From assembly GCA_018257865.1 (NCBI GenBank), contig JAEUBA010000044.1, forward strand, positions 124,001 through 188,000: a DNA stretch of 64,000 nucleotides, given 5' to 3'. A program made the position numbers and the translations under genes. This stretch comes from Stereocaulon alpinum. Lineage: Eukaryota > Ascomycota > Lecanoromycetes > Lecanorales > Stereocaulaceae. Numbering within the stretch: the stretch's first letter is position 1; every line of letters starts with the position of its first letter. The notes beneath the pieces were generated by a model. It was not told where the DNA came from. It saw nothing but the letters and a program-made list of their open reading frames with translations, and did not search any database. This document shows positions 10,339 to 22,845 of this stretch, piece after piece.

Positions 10339-13300
10339 CTGATTGATCTCTGGCAGTGAAAGCCAGATTGACTAGCCATGTAATGGTTGCATGGTCGAGG
10401 GGAGCTTTTGTGGACACTTGGCTCAACGATGAGGTAGGAGGAAACAGCTGAATATATGGGTCGAGGTCGAGCCTGTGGTAGCGCATGAGCACTCTAGAAT
10501 TGGGTCAGGAGTATTGCGGGGAGATTTTTTGTATCAATGGTGTAGCCTCTGAGCTCGCAAATATGCCTTCATAAGTCAGTCGCAAAAAGGCTGACAACAA
10601 GAGTCTGTCAACCTCTAGCAAAAAGTGGTACGAGAACAAAGAAGAATGCGACGATAGAGATATCCGTCCAACGCCTCGCTCAGTACATGCACAAGTATAG
10701 TGAGATGAAGAGGAAGGAAAAGAAGAAGATCAGGAGGAGGAGGAAGAAGGCAGTGTGTCTCTCAGGTCATCCATGGTGGTCATCCGCTTATGCTGGCCTA
10801 ATGCGGAAAGCGTCACCCCAGATCCACCTCAGATCCCGTGCTAATGTTGGATTGTGTAGTAAGAGGGCGGTCATGCAAGTGTATGATAGGCCCTCCACCC
10901 CATGCGCTACTCCGTACATGACCCTCACACTTGGGACGAGGATATCCGAGAGCCTGGCGTTGATTGTGTATGCAAGAGATAAGACCGTCCGAATTAGTAG
11001 CGGCTGGCTGATAAGGCTATTTATACACGAGCTGTAACCCAGACTGGTTAGCGTCGTTCCTCGACTGAACTGCCCAACATTTTGTAACAACCATATGCCA
11101 ATCTTTGGGCACAGCTTGGTCCTAACCATCAATGATATACCGTCTTTCACAGTCTTCGATTGCTATTTGTACCCTAGCGTGCGGTAGGATCCTGGAGGCA
11201 TCCACACACTTCGATATGGGACCCGTGGTTCGAACCGGTAGGAGTTAATCCCGGCTTATACTCCATGTGACACTCGTGCAGAGGTAACGGTCCCGTAGCC
11301 GCAGTTGTAGAAACCGGTTGAGGAGCAAAAACATTATGTGCTATTGCGGGAGTCAAGATCTTCGCAGCAACAGGTTGCGGCGCCGGGATCCAAGCTGCCT
11401 GAACAGCCATGTTTGTGAGCTCCTGGCGCATGAAAGACCTTGGGATGAGAGGTGCCCATGCTATTAGGCATGATGCTTAGTGCGATAGGCCTGTCACCTG
11501 CTGTGATTTAATACACTAGTGTCTCTGCCTCCCATCGTGATGATTATAATTACGGTGCTATCCCCCACACTAGATGCGTGCCGTATTTTCATCGTTCGAT
11601 TCCTTGTCAAGGGAGGGTTTGGAAGCTAGTGCTGAAAAGTATTCTGTTTTATGTGCCACGTTACTTCATCCAGGGGTTTAGCTAGAAAGGACCGGGCCCC
11701 GACGACGTCTCTGTCATTGATGGATAAGATTTTGGGAAGCAAAAACAACCCGTGGTTTCCTCCGCTATATAGGGCCCAGCGCGGACGATCTAATTGGTGA
11801 TAGCTCCGCCGTCATGGTCTAGGGTAGCATGGAAGGAGGGATCGCCGTGATGAGATTTGGATAGATATGAAACAGGAAAAATCAAGAATGCAAGTGGAAG
11901 AGGATGCTTGTACTGGTCTGGGCCTATGTTCAACGAAACTTACAATGGGAAGCCGACGTCGTCCAGGGTGATGACAATGGCGTCAATGCAATGCACAAAA
12001 CGGCAAGCATGCATACCTACGACATCATTTTGTAAGCGAATAGTTGGAGAACCACCTTTCGAACTCGACTATTGGGGCATGAAGCTGTTGCCCGTACTAG
12101 CCATCCTATCCCGCATTGTCAAGTACTACAGCCCGCTCTCAAATGGCCATCGACAGTCACGATGAAGTCTACAAATAGAGTATGGACTCACGAAATTTGC
12201 CGACCTTTAGGCATTCCAGCGAAGCTTATCTTGCGACAGACTCTCGGCAATGCGAGTTTCTCTCAAGCTCAATTAGATCAATGCTGCTGATTGAGGTCAC
12301 AGAGAGTCATGCTGCCGAGTGAAGTTATGGAAACGCTCCAAAGGGAATCTCTACAAAGCATGTCGTTATTTTATGGAACCACTCACTTTGACGGTAGCGG
12401 AACAGTGGAATCCTAGGTGAGGACGACTTTACGAACACGTAGTGCATATGGACAATTTGCAACATGTATCCCAGGAAACGAATACGTAGATAACAATTAC
12501 ATATGTCCGAAGCTGATGTTACAAATTTTAAGATGTAATTGATTTGAATCACATCAATGCTGCGCTAGTCTCTGCGATAAGCGGAGTATTCATTCACCTA
12601 TTGTCACCGTTCGCGATTTGTTCTAAGCCTTCGGGAGCTCGGACCTAAGTCTCCGAGGGAAAGCATATACAGCTTCGTCGTATTCAGACTTTTGTTTAAA
12701 GGTGCTAAGGCGTTCTCCAGCACCTCTCTCGTCTCTGATTAGGCCTATCTTTGGATCCCGCGCCTCTGGGTCATTTGTTTTGTATTCTACTTGCCTATTT
12801 TATAAACGTGCCTCTAAGGCCTCCATTTCTCCCGGTTCATATTCTCCCCATCGTCGCTAATACCGTGGTGGATCTTTCCAGCCCTCTGGTCCGCTCTCTA
12901 GTGCTTTCCTCGATATGAACGCATCCGAGCATAGCATGAGCGCCTTCGTATTTTGTCTCGAAAAGCCCTCACATTGCTCCGAGCGTGGTGTCCCGTGGTA
13001 TTGCCTCAGAACGTCGTAGGATCATATTCAGGGCTTTCGGCGCCTAAGTTTTCCAGATGCTCGAAGTCAAGAACATGGAATCATGTTGGTTACTCCAATC
13101 TCGAAGAATTAATTTTTCACTCGTACTTTTGCAGCAATCAATTGACCTCATACCTAGCGTACTGCGTGCCGAGAACGGGTCAAAACCGCTAATATTGCAG
13201 CTACTAGTATATTTCATGACCGACATTCACCGAAGGTCCTTGCATAGCTCGGAACAAGCTGTCGTTTGCGTGACGCATATCCATATCATACTGCGAGATT

Positions 13301-13563
13301 TTGGTCGGCTGCAGATACTTATGTGGCACTGCTATCTAACTCAGCACTACATATGACTTAAGGAAGGACCTCGATATGCGGAAGGTCATGACATGAACGA
13401 TTGCTAAGAAAGATGGGGTCACCCACAATTACTCGTTGCATGGCGACCATGTAAGAAGGCTTAGGTCTTACTCTCAAACCTTTTAATTTTCTATTCAGCA
13501 AATACTGTATCAGGCACTGTGAACATGAGCTCCCAATATCGTCACATAGGTAATGCTGTTCCA
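10339..13563. other. Long gene-poor region
   Basis: About 3.2 kb with no supported gene. A purine-rich tract (AAGAGGAAGG-type) lies at about 10700-10755. Small ORFs at 10788-11150 (-), 11174-11431 (-) and 11857-12290 (+) have no recognisable domain or splice pattern. A faint ankyrin-like flavour near 11960-12110 is too weak to call. The last 100 bases precede the P450. Confidence 0.4.
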
Positions 13564-15109
13564 ATGGCATCGCCAATTGTTTGGTTTACCCAGATCCTGA
13601 TTTTGGTCAGTCGGACACCCTCGAAACGCGTCTGCTCGTTGTATTGATAGACTTTAGGTTTCAATCACGCTCCTTAGTAAGATCCTCTACTCTGTGATCT
13701 ACAACCTCTACTTTCACCCTTTACGAATATTTCCTGGCCCCACAGCCGCCGCTGCCACACCAATACCCTTCGTATGGCGTATGCTCAATGGCCGAACAGT
13801 CCATTGGACGACCTCCCTACATGAAGAGTACGGTGAAGTTGTCCGCATACATCCAGACGAATTGTCGTTCGTCGGAGCATCCGCCTGGCGAGATATATAC
13901 GCTTGTCAACCGGAGCTTCCGAAACCGGTACTGGGAACTCTGGTTGCGGCCAACGGTGTACGTCCACTTCCTACAACTCTCAACACGGATGACCACAATC
14001 GGCAAAGACGCATCCTTAGCCACGCTTTCTCGGATCGCGCCTTGAAAGAACAAGAGTATCTCCTGCACAAGTACAGCAATCTATTGTTGAGCCGCCTACA
14101 GGACAAAGTAAGGGAAGGCGTAAGAACCATCGATATCTACAGCTGGTACAATTTCACAACCTTCGATATCCTTGGAGACTTATGCTTCGGCGAATCGTTT
14201 CATTGTCTCGAAACCGCAGCCAACCACGAGTGGATAACGGCAGTCTACACCAGTGTCAACATGGGCAAGATGATGACGGCATTCCAGCATTTCCCCCCAC
14301 TCGACTTCATTATCAAAAGCTGCGTCCCGGACTTTGTTCGCAAGAAGATGCGCAAGATATTCGACTTCTCACGTCATAAGATCGATAAGCGCATGAAGCG
14401 TCACACTGATCGCCCCGATTTCATGAGCTACATCCTGAAGAATAATCATAAAGCCGGCATGAGTCAGGACGAGATCGATGCAACGGTTACAGTCCTGGTG
14501 CTCGCTGGTAGTGGCGCAACGACCACCACCGTGATGACGGCCGTGACCTACTTCGCTCTTAGAACGCCTGGGGTCATGGCTCGCTTGCAGCAGGAAATCC
14601 AGGACGCTACACACAACGACCCGAACAACATTACAGCAGCAGCCGTGTCTAGCCTGCCTTTCCTCCACGCCGTCATCCTAGAAGCTATGCGACTGCGCCC
14701 GGCAGTCACGATCGGCAATCCTCGTGAAGTCAACCGACCCGGTGTCTCAATTTGTGGCGTGTCTGTTCCTCAAGGCTGTCGCGTCAGCGTCCCTGCTAAG
14801 ACGGCCTACCGCCTCTCTAGCAAATTCGCAGATGCTACAAGCTTCCTCCCGCAGCGCTGGTTACCCGACGCCCCTGCTCGATATTCGGCTGATGAGAAGG
14901 AGATCTTCGAGCCTTTCATGGTCGGACCGCGAAATTGCCTAGGCAAGGCGCTGGCGTGGACGCAGATGAAGTTGATTCTGTCAAAGGTTTTTCTCACTTT
15001 CAATTTACAGCTGTCGGAGGAGCTGAATGTGGAAGGTTGGGGTGATCAGAAGGACTTTTTCGTGCCCGAGGCGAAGCCATTATCTGTTACACTGGGCTTG
15101 AGGATGTAG
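13564..15109 (+). CDS. Cytochrome P450 monooxygenase, membrane-anchored
   Basis: Two exons, 13564-13605 and 13658-15109, give 497 residues. The short first exon (MASPIVWFTQILIL) plus the start of exon 2 forms the N-terminal membrane anchor, followed by FHPLRIFPGP. The intron is 52 nt, phase 0, with a GTCAGT donor and CTTTAG acceptor. P450 marks: ExxR as EAMR, the PERF-like FLPQRW, and heme-binding FMVGPRNCLG with the thiolate Cys. The I-helix reads LAGSGATTTT, so the usual acidic residue and the first Thr of AGxETT are Gly and Ala. Overall it resembles fungal secondary-metabolism P450s of the isotrichodermin C-15 hydroxylase type. It would act at the ER with a P450 reductase; the substrate is unknown and no core synthase gene lies next to it. 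Confidence 0.9.
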
Positions 15110-17189
15110 CATGTTGGTGCTTGAGGCTAATGGCAATTCTATGGATGGCTGATACGTGGTTTGCCATGATTGCTTTATCGACCGATCTGCTAATGAAGCT
15201 AAGTGTCCTTGTATACGAGCAGACCTCGGATGATCCACTTCAATGAAGTCAAGGGAGACGAAGTTGAAAGATTCTGTTGACCTTTCGTGGGCTTGCATCA
15301 ATTTCGAAGCCATGGAATTGCAATAATCATGGACCAATTGACTAACTCCGACACAGCAAAGAATATGAAAAACCGTCCATTGCGCAGTCCAGCCTTCCAC
15401 GGCAGAGGCTAGGAGTCGATATGTCCAGCCTATCATGACCATTGGTTTCATGTAGCAAGGGTATACATAGAGCTCGCAAGATGCGCACATATCGGTCCGT
15501 TGCAAATAGTGCTAACAAACGGGTGATACTCTCATTAGATTCGTGCTAACAATGTGACTGCCAGACAGATACCAATATTCTGTAGTGAACGTACAAGAAC
15601 ACCATACTAGGTGGAGTCCATCGCCTCTTCCATCCGATAATGATGCAGTAAGCGCGTACGGACCGAGATTGTTTCATTGTGGAAGCTGCAGGCGAACTAC
15701 GATGTTTGAACCGAGCTGCTTGCATGTCCGAATTGATCATCAAACAAAATCATGAAATCATTCCTTTTCTGCTCAAATTATCAGTATTATTGTTCAGTCT
15801 GCTCAAATTGTCAAATGATGTGCGGATAATGTCCGGTCACCCGAGGGTTCCCGGTCATTGCTACCTCCGAGCATCTACGCAGCCGCAGTCTCCGGCCTGA
15901 AACTTACAGCGAGTCTGCGGGGTGCTTCCAGGCTGCAGCGATCACAGTAGACTATTACCAGACATCTTCAAACTTCGTAACTCCTGCCAATAAAAGAAGG
16001 GGAGTCGCTAAGAGGACCTCAAATGCACGGCAAAAGCCATGTCCAGGGGAAGCCGGTATACTGACAAATAACGCTCTCTTGGAAAATGGGCCGCATATTC
16101 CAGCCTAAATTGAAACTTAGCCAGGTGGGTGAATCTGAAGCTTGTCAAATTTAACTCTGATGGCATAGTCTGAGGTGTGCTGTGTTTGGCCAGCATAGTT
16201 TGCATGTGGACCATACTAATACAGTGGAAGCCGAGGACGTTCTGTAAATCAATTGTGGATTCATGGCTTTGTTCGGCATACGCTATATATTCAAGCCACC
16301 ATATTCAGCTCGAGTCAGGTATGCACAATTAGGACCAAAAGGCCATCTCACTTGCAAATCAAGCGTGGAACCACTGGATTACTTGTGTGGAAAACAGCGT
16401 ATGATGTATACACAGGCTGGGTCAGTAATAATCACCTCATCAAACCCGTCCCAACACTTATTCTGAGCATGAATTTTTTTCTTTCACATACTCGTTGGCG
16501 CGAAGCCTTGATGACTGTATGTGTATCCTTCAATCGTCGTCTTCTCCATGTGACCAGGCGTCGGCTGTCTCTCTGTCAGTCCCTTCATACCAAACCTGAG
16601 GTGAAAGTAAGGTGAAGATCGGCGACCACTCAAAGCTAGACCAATCGAGATTCGTTTACGTGGGATGTCATTGGCCAGGAGAAGTCATGACCCAATCTTA
16701 CTTACTAACACCATTCCCAATACATCTTGTTTACTGGCGACAGGAAGATTCCGGGACCATAGTAATCACGCATTTACAAAGTCCGAAGATAATTTTCTTA
16801 TAGCTTGCGCTGGTCTTCGGCCTTGATTTATTCGCTCCAGTAAGAGACCAACACGTCCGTTAGCAGAAATTAGAAGACATTTTCTCTACGTCAGACTCTA
16901 TGTCAATCTTTTGCTTCCACTGTCTCCAATCCGAGGGCAATAGGACGCCAAAGCCAAGGAATTACGTGATAATGACACAAAGGCGTCTGTGTAGACACGT
17001 TCGGCCGAAAGCTCATGGTCGATTGTAGTATAGTTGGGTATATAGAGCGGTCCATTATTCCTTTGTATTCTTTCCTCAATCCACAGACTCATAGACTTCC
17101 AGATGAGTACAAGCTCACACTTTACTATACCATCGACTACCCTTATATCTGCTCAGACAGCGCCCCAAAAGCAACAGAAAACTGTCACC
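15110..17189. other. Gene-poor region with possible upstream signal
   Basis: About 2 kb without a supported gene. A 141-codon minus-strand frame at 15080-15505 has protein-like composition but overlaps the P450 end and matches no family I know. A TATATAG element at 17039-17045 lies about 150 nt before the ATG of the decayed secreted-protein locus. Confidence 0.4.
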
Positions 17190-17728
17190 ATGATGTTCAA
17201 ACAGCTCCTGATTGCTGGCCTCGCCTTCACCCCTGCCATTTCTTGCTGCAGCTACGCCGCCCACCATCGGCCAGGTTACTACTACCAATGAGGCTCTTGC
17301 GCAAGAGGTCCAGGGAGCAGACTCGAATGTGGAAGCACTCACAGCCGAGACCGGAGGGCAGGAGGCTGGAGTAATTATACTCTCCGGATCATATGCTGAA
17401 AGCTAGGATTAACAGCGTATTGCAGAAAGTCCCCAACGATATTAACGACATCGCCAACAGCATCCAGGGCGCAAGCTGCGAACACTAGAGTCGTTTCCAA
17501 TAGTGATAATAGGACTAAAGAAGCTTATGCCGATTCCTACAGTGCTGTGATTACACTCTCTCAGAAAGTAGCTCAATAATGTAAGCTGATGAAAGAGAAT
17601 GCAGCTCAACAACGCGACAGTCAACTTTCTAAGTGATGTCAGGGAAAAGCAGACGATCTTGACGGACTTCAACAAGGCAGATGAGACCTATACAGCACTC
17701 GGAAGTCTCAAGACTACACTCGAAGTAT
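17190..17728 (+). pseudogene. Decayed secreted, helix-rich protein
   Basis: ATG at 17190 begins MMFKQLLIAGLAFTPAIS, a good signal peptide. The expected continuation (PTIGQVTTTNEALAQEV) is one base out of frame after the Cys-rich cleavage region. Further helix-forming segments appear in other frames: ARINSVLQKVPNDINDI, TKEAYADSYSAVITLSQKV and FLSDVREKQTILTDFN. Stops and frameshifts separate them. The pattern of signal peptide plus about 150 residues of Ser/Thr/Ala/Asn-rich helices is like fungal hydrophobic-surface-binding or cell-wall mannoproteins, but this is a resemblance, not an identification. Unrecognised introns could rescue parts of it. Confidence 0.4.
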
Positions 17729-18219
17729 AACATTAACGCTTACCACCTGCAGGTCCACTTGACGCAAGTTAGGTATGCTGACAGTCTTCACAGAGTCACC
17801 ATCAGTTCAAGGTAGCAATCGTCCGACGTGTTACGATCCATGAGGTGGTCAATGTGAGCGCTGGTTTAGGAATTTCTGCCACTGCCGAGGCTGAGATCGA
17901 CTTTCAACCACCTCCGTAGAGCTCTAGTATTCTGGCGACGGAATTGTGGGAAGCGTGCAGATGATGTCGCAAGGCGACATCGATTTTGGGAGCATCGTTG
18001 ATGAGATGTAGGCTATTTTCTGATCGGACTGCTTCTTGACGTATATTTTATCTAATCATTGTTGCGAACAATTATGTTCATTGAAGTCCTTAGTGAAAAC
18101 CCAAGCCTGAACAAGTTTGTATGTTGAATCACAAACCTTACTTTGCATTCGCAGTCCCTAGAATATGGGAGATATCGCACTTAGGTATCCCATCCAACTT
18201 ACGGGACCAATCGTGATAT
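17729..18219. other. Intergenic region
   Basis: A further short open stretch at about 17810-17920 (+) reads like a protein (NVSAGLGISATAEAEID) and may be part of the decayed secreted gene to the left. Otherwise nothing seen. Confidence 0.3.
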
Positions 18220-21200
18220 TTAATTTCTCTTGCCCTTACGACCTTCCTTATTCAGCAGGGAGTCTTCCGACTCGTCAGAAGTAGAAATTGCATGAAATGA
18301 GAAATCGACCTCTCCAACCAATTCCTTCACACCCCTGGAGACATCTCTATCAGTATTCTGTAATCAGAAAGACTTTCAGAGTCGTTGGACTTACTCAATC
18401 AGCTTCCCCAAGTCGTCGCTAACAAGACTACTCGCAATCTGCATCACAGCAAAAGCGCTGTAGCCAGGCTCCGTAACATGGCTGATACTGAGAATATCCG
18501 AATCCAGCTCCTCAAGCCTAGCGCTGAGTTGGTATGGTTGTGGTGACTTTAGGTAGGGAGGGAGTGGGTTGCCATTAGTGACTGCGGACGATAGGAGCGC
18601 CAGTGTAGACGTAATCTCCTGGGACGTAGGACCAATGGTGCTGACAAGGCGAGCAAAATCTGCATTCCAGGTTGCCTTCTCAGGAGAGGCGGAAGGGTCG
18701 TGAATGAAGGAGTCCGAGGCGTATGAGATCAATATCATGTAATTGAGAATGCTGCGAGGTATCATCAATACGAAGAATTGGGAACCTGAAAGCCTGTCTA
18801 CTTACTTTTGGATTTGCTCGATGATGATGTCGTATTGTCCCCTTGGAAACTTGCCACCGAAACTGGGCTCCCATGCAGTGAATGCGGAATGTGTACGTAA
18901 TCCGGCTAATAAAGCCAGCTCCTTGGCGTAGACCTGACGGCGTGCCTTCTCCAACTTCTTACCCGGGCTTTCCTTCCATTCCATGTCACCCTCACGTCCC
19001 GTGATGCGCAAGCCAACGGTCGTGTGTACTATTGAGTAGAAGTTGGCCAAGAGGTAAAGGGATACTCCAAGATCCTTCCGTAGCTGAGACCGAGCTGTAA
19101 GTGGATATGGAAAGAACGTCCAAAAGAACGCAACGAACATGCCTCCTGACACGCATGCTAGTCTGTATGGAGCGAGGAGGTATATTTGGTAGTACGGCTG
19201 TCCGTTGCTTGAGGCCACCTGCAGTTGTAAGTAGCTGCCATGCCATACTACGTCGGCATTGTAGAAACTCACTGCGATTCCCACTTTTTTGACCTCTAAC
19301 TCATACCCGATAATCAAGACTGTAATCAGTCAGTCTATTAGTGATGGAAGAAGGCCTCATAGCCCTACCTTGCGTCACTATCGATAGGAGAGCCACGACG
19401 ACGAAGCGAGGGTATTTGAGAAGAAAGTAGAATTCAAGAAAAACGAAGATGAATAGGAGAACAATTACACCAGCAGCGTGACCATTGACGATGTACCAAA
19501 TCGCAAGACTGGTACACATTGCGACGACTGTTTATCAGGGAGCGTATTCATTACGGCCCAGTTGGAATGTACTTACAGGTCCCGACAATACGACCAACAA
19601 AGCCAAATACCCCCGAGCCAGCAGTGACTGTCATTCCAATAGATACCATGATTAGTGCCCAGACGATCCTCTGCGTCAGAAAGAAATCACGTGTGTCTTT
19701 CAAATAGGCGACAATGCCGATGCTCAGGGTGGCGCATGCCACGCGGAACCCGAAAACTGACTCCATGCTTCCCAGGATGTCGCCCAACTTTCTGAAAGCA
19801 TTACCAAACCGCTGCCAAGCATTCGCTGGGGGTAAATGCTCTGGATCTTTCGATACTTGGAAGGAAGCCCTAGAATACACACCAACGCCACCGCTTTCAG
19901 CGGCATCAGGTGTATGTTCAGTGGTCGAGTCCTCTTCTTTTAACAGATTTGAGAGCCACTTCTTGAGGCGCCTCATTCCAGGTCTTATGAGTCTTCTTTT
20001 CTTCATGGTTCCATCTTCTACCTTTTGGTCAGCGAAATGGACAAGATTCAGGACTGCTCGTCCTGTGGACCACAGCAGAAATTCCATCTGGCCAGCTATT
20101 AGCAAAAGGTGGAATCGTCAGGATGCTGATTACAACGCTCTGATGCTAGCACGGTACGGAAAGTGGCGTAGGGTTACTAACATAAAGGATAAGGTAAAGC
20201 TGTCTTTTGTTCCTCTGGTGAGTCTCTGAATCGTCGTACAGGCTTTCACCTCCTGATTGCATTGATGACTGACTATGTGAGAGGTTTGCGAAGGGACTGG
20301 GCCCCATTTTGAACCCTTTCAATTGACAGAACAAGTTCAATGTCTTTTCCCGCTGCTCGTGGAAAGCAGCCACTTTCTGAGCCAAGTAGACAGCGTAACC
20401 TTTATCGCCAGGCCTGAAAACTCCGGCATCTGCCTCCACATCTACTCGTGACGCACCCTTGCTGGCGGTGTCTTTCTCGTCCTTCCTCTCTGGCGTCTTC
20501 GCCAGCTCAAGAGTGAATAGTGCATGTTCAAGACCGTCGTGCATGGCTTCCGTGATGGTTTCAAATGGTGCATGTAGAGTCTTCATGATTGCATTCCACT
20601 CGGCTTTAGCGCCATCGGAGCGTTGCTGCTTCAAAGATATCTGGGAAGTGTCTACAGCCTCCGGTTCTGTCCAGCCCCATCTCTTGGCTATTCGCTCAAA
20701 TATGTCGGTGGTGCTACTCATACCCATGATAGGAGTCATAACTCCTTGGAAGAGTTTCAAAAGCTCATCCATATCAGAACCGTTCAGTTTACCGAAAGCG
20801 AGTTCCCGCTTCGCAAAAGTAAGATCAGTATTCATTTTTCCATATAGCTCCCCAAGGCCGCCGATTGCAGCTTTGAATGTCTGCGTCTCAGCGCTAGGAA
20901 GAGGCTCCGCACTTTTCGTAGAATCATTCTTGTGCGATTTGCCCTTTATCTTCTTCTCGTCAGATTCTGGAGGTGGGCGAAAGACTTCTTCCGTTTCCAA
21001 GCTTTGCAGGTAGCTACTTTGAGCCTTGATTGTACCTTGAACGGCCGCAATGAAACCGGCTGACTGCTTGAAGAAGCCCATTCGAGCTGTCATGGGAAAG
21101 ATGAACAGAGATACTCCGGTCGCAACTCCGAATCCTGTCAAGAAGGCCTCAAGAAGCCTTTTGGCAAAAGCTATACCTGCGGCCATATTTGGAAAGGACG

Positions 21201-21813
21201 GCGCATAAGTGAAGGCCACGTTTGAGAATATAGAATACACGATGACTGGGAACTGTAACTGAGGCCTCGAGGCGCGTAATGTATTGACGACATAGATGTT
21301 AAAGAACAACCAGATAGCGCATACTGCGGAGGCAGAGGAATTGTATCCTACCACGGCAGCTCCAGGGCTAGGTCCGTTGGAAGACGACGATGATGTACCT
21401 GTTGTGTGCACTCGGGCTTGCACGCTGCAATATATTCCAAGAAGCGCGACTGCAGCACCGATACATATAGCAATAACATTAAGTAGCATCGTTTGAATGA
21501 ACTTGCTTCTGGGCAAGATTGCGAAGCTCAACACTGACATGATCGCGACAAGATAGCCGAGGGTCGAATAGATCTCCGCAAACGGTGTGCTCTCATACAT
21601 TGCCAGCGAGATCGTTGGGGGCAAAGCCCCTTTGGTCATCAGCATTAGCATTCCCACGTTGAGTCCTGTACCAGCCCAAGCTCGCTTGAAGATCGAAGGC
21701 TTCTCGGCTGGCGGTGCGTTCTCAGATCTTCCATCTTTGGTTGCCTCTTCGAAATGGCTGTCCGGGCTGTCTCCTGGAGCGAGCGATTTGGCTGTGGGTG
21801 CTGAGGTCGCCAT
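18220..21813 (-). CDS. ArAE_2-type membrane transporter (fungal 6-TM N-terminal domain, Bre4-like)
   Basis: Six exons (21813-20182, 20087-19577, 19527-19369, 19319-18806, 18751-18395, 18346-18220) join in frame to 1099 residues. All five introns have GT..AG borders; four of the donors are GTAAGT, GTTAGT or GTAGGG and branch motifs such as GCTAAT are visible. The N-terminal block has six hydrophobic helices (AGTGLNVGMLMLMTKGALPP onward, residues about 45-235), matching the fungal putative ER transporter N-terminal domain. A long hydrophilic middle follows, then a second six-helix block from exon 2 to exon 4 (e.g. RVACATLSIGIVAYL, VIVLLFIFVFLEFYFLL). The C-terminal helical domain resembles the DUF2421 tail. 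The family is related to aromatic-acid exporters; yeast Bre4 is the known relative, linked to brefeldin A sensitivity. The substrate is unknown. Confidence 0.9.
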
Positions 21814-22845
21814 CGCTAAGAGTCCAAGTTTTCCAAAATGGCGGTGAAAGTAGCTATTGGTTAGTTTGGTATTGGAGGTAATTCATTGCATGATTCACAT
21901 AGTCTTGATATTACCCACTACTAAGGAGCGACTGCACTTAGTCCCCTTATTGATGTGTATTCTGAGAGTGTGGATGCCATGAAGGGGCTCCGGTAAAGGT
22001 GAACGATTCCACTTCCAACCGGTGCTGTTGGTGTTTCTCTTCGGGCCATCCCAAGCCCTGCATAATCTTATGCAGTACGGCGATCATGCATCGCTTAGGA
22101 AGCGCGCTTTTGCCAAGCGCCTAGCTCAGAGATACGTCATACTCTAGATTGCTTCTAGGTCACACTGCTCCGGCGGGCATACTCGCAGGCCACTTTGGAC
22201 ATGGACCATTGCATCATGGAGCATCCGACATGGGTTTCGCAGAACAGAAGCTGCACGAAGCTGCAGAAGCGAGCTTCATTTGATAGGTGTCGCGCATCAC
22301 CTTGTGACTCTGAACGCCAGAAAAAATCTCGCAGCTCTGACTGGCAAGCCACGAAGCTCGTGAAGCAACCAAGCCCGCGCTACCCCATGTGAACGACCGG
22401 TTCTTCCATCGTTGACGCCCCACGTCTTCGCTACCGTCGAACGGGACTTACCGAGGGTCAAGCCTTTTGGCTTGTGCGGAGCCTAGTTCTAGCCTATCGT
22501 TTATACCTAACTGAGCAACGCTGGAAGGCGTGATTGGTTACCTTAACTGCCGAAGCGTGCAATTGTTCATGGCCAGACGCGTGTTTATTCCCAACAGAGC
22601 GTAATCCCGTCAAGTCTGTCGACCTTGGTGAACATGTTTTTGCTGGCGCGGTCGCGACAGGTCCCTGCTTTAACAACCAAGCATAGCCACATGTCCTGTA
22701 TTAGCCATGTTTTCGTCCGAACATCTTCGCCCGGGCTCATTCTTATCCCGAGCGGTCGCTCTTTCCTCTTCAGTGTATGAAAATTTCGACGTATTTTGAT
22801 GCAACGTCATGCTAATGATTGACACCAAACATCATATTCATAGCA
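21814..22845. other. Divergent intergenic region
   Basis: About 1 kb between two divergently transcribed genes (the ArAE_2 gene leftward, the FAD reductase rightward), so it holds both promoters. No coding signal supported. Confidence 0.45.

Noticed and set aside
11174..11260. Possible tRNA: GGTTCGAACC resembles a T-loop
   Set aside because: The flanking bases cannot form a five-pair T stem and no acceptor or anticodon stem fits on either strand.
11857..12290. Possible ankyrin remnant in overlapping plus-strand frames
   Set aside because: Only a few ankyrin-like words appear, in different frames, with no regular 33-residue spacing.
15080..15505. 141-codon minus-strand frame with protein-like composition
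   Set aside because: It overlaps the end of the P450, matches no family I can name and has no splice or promoter support.
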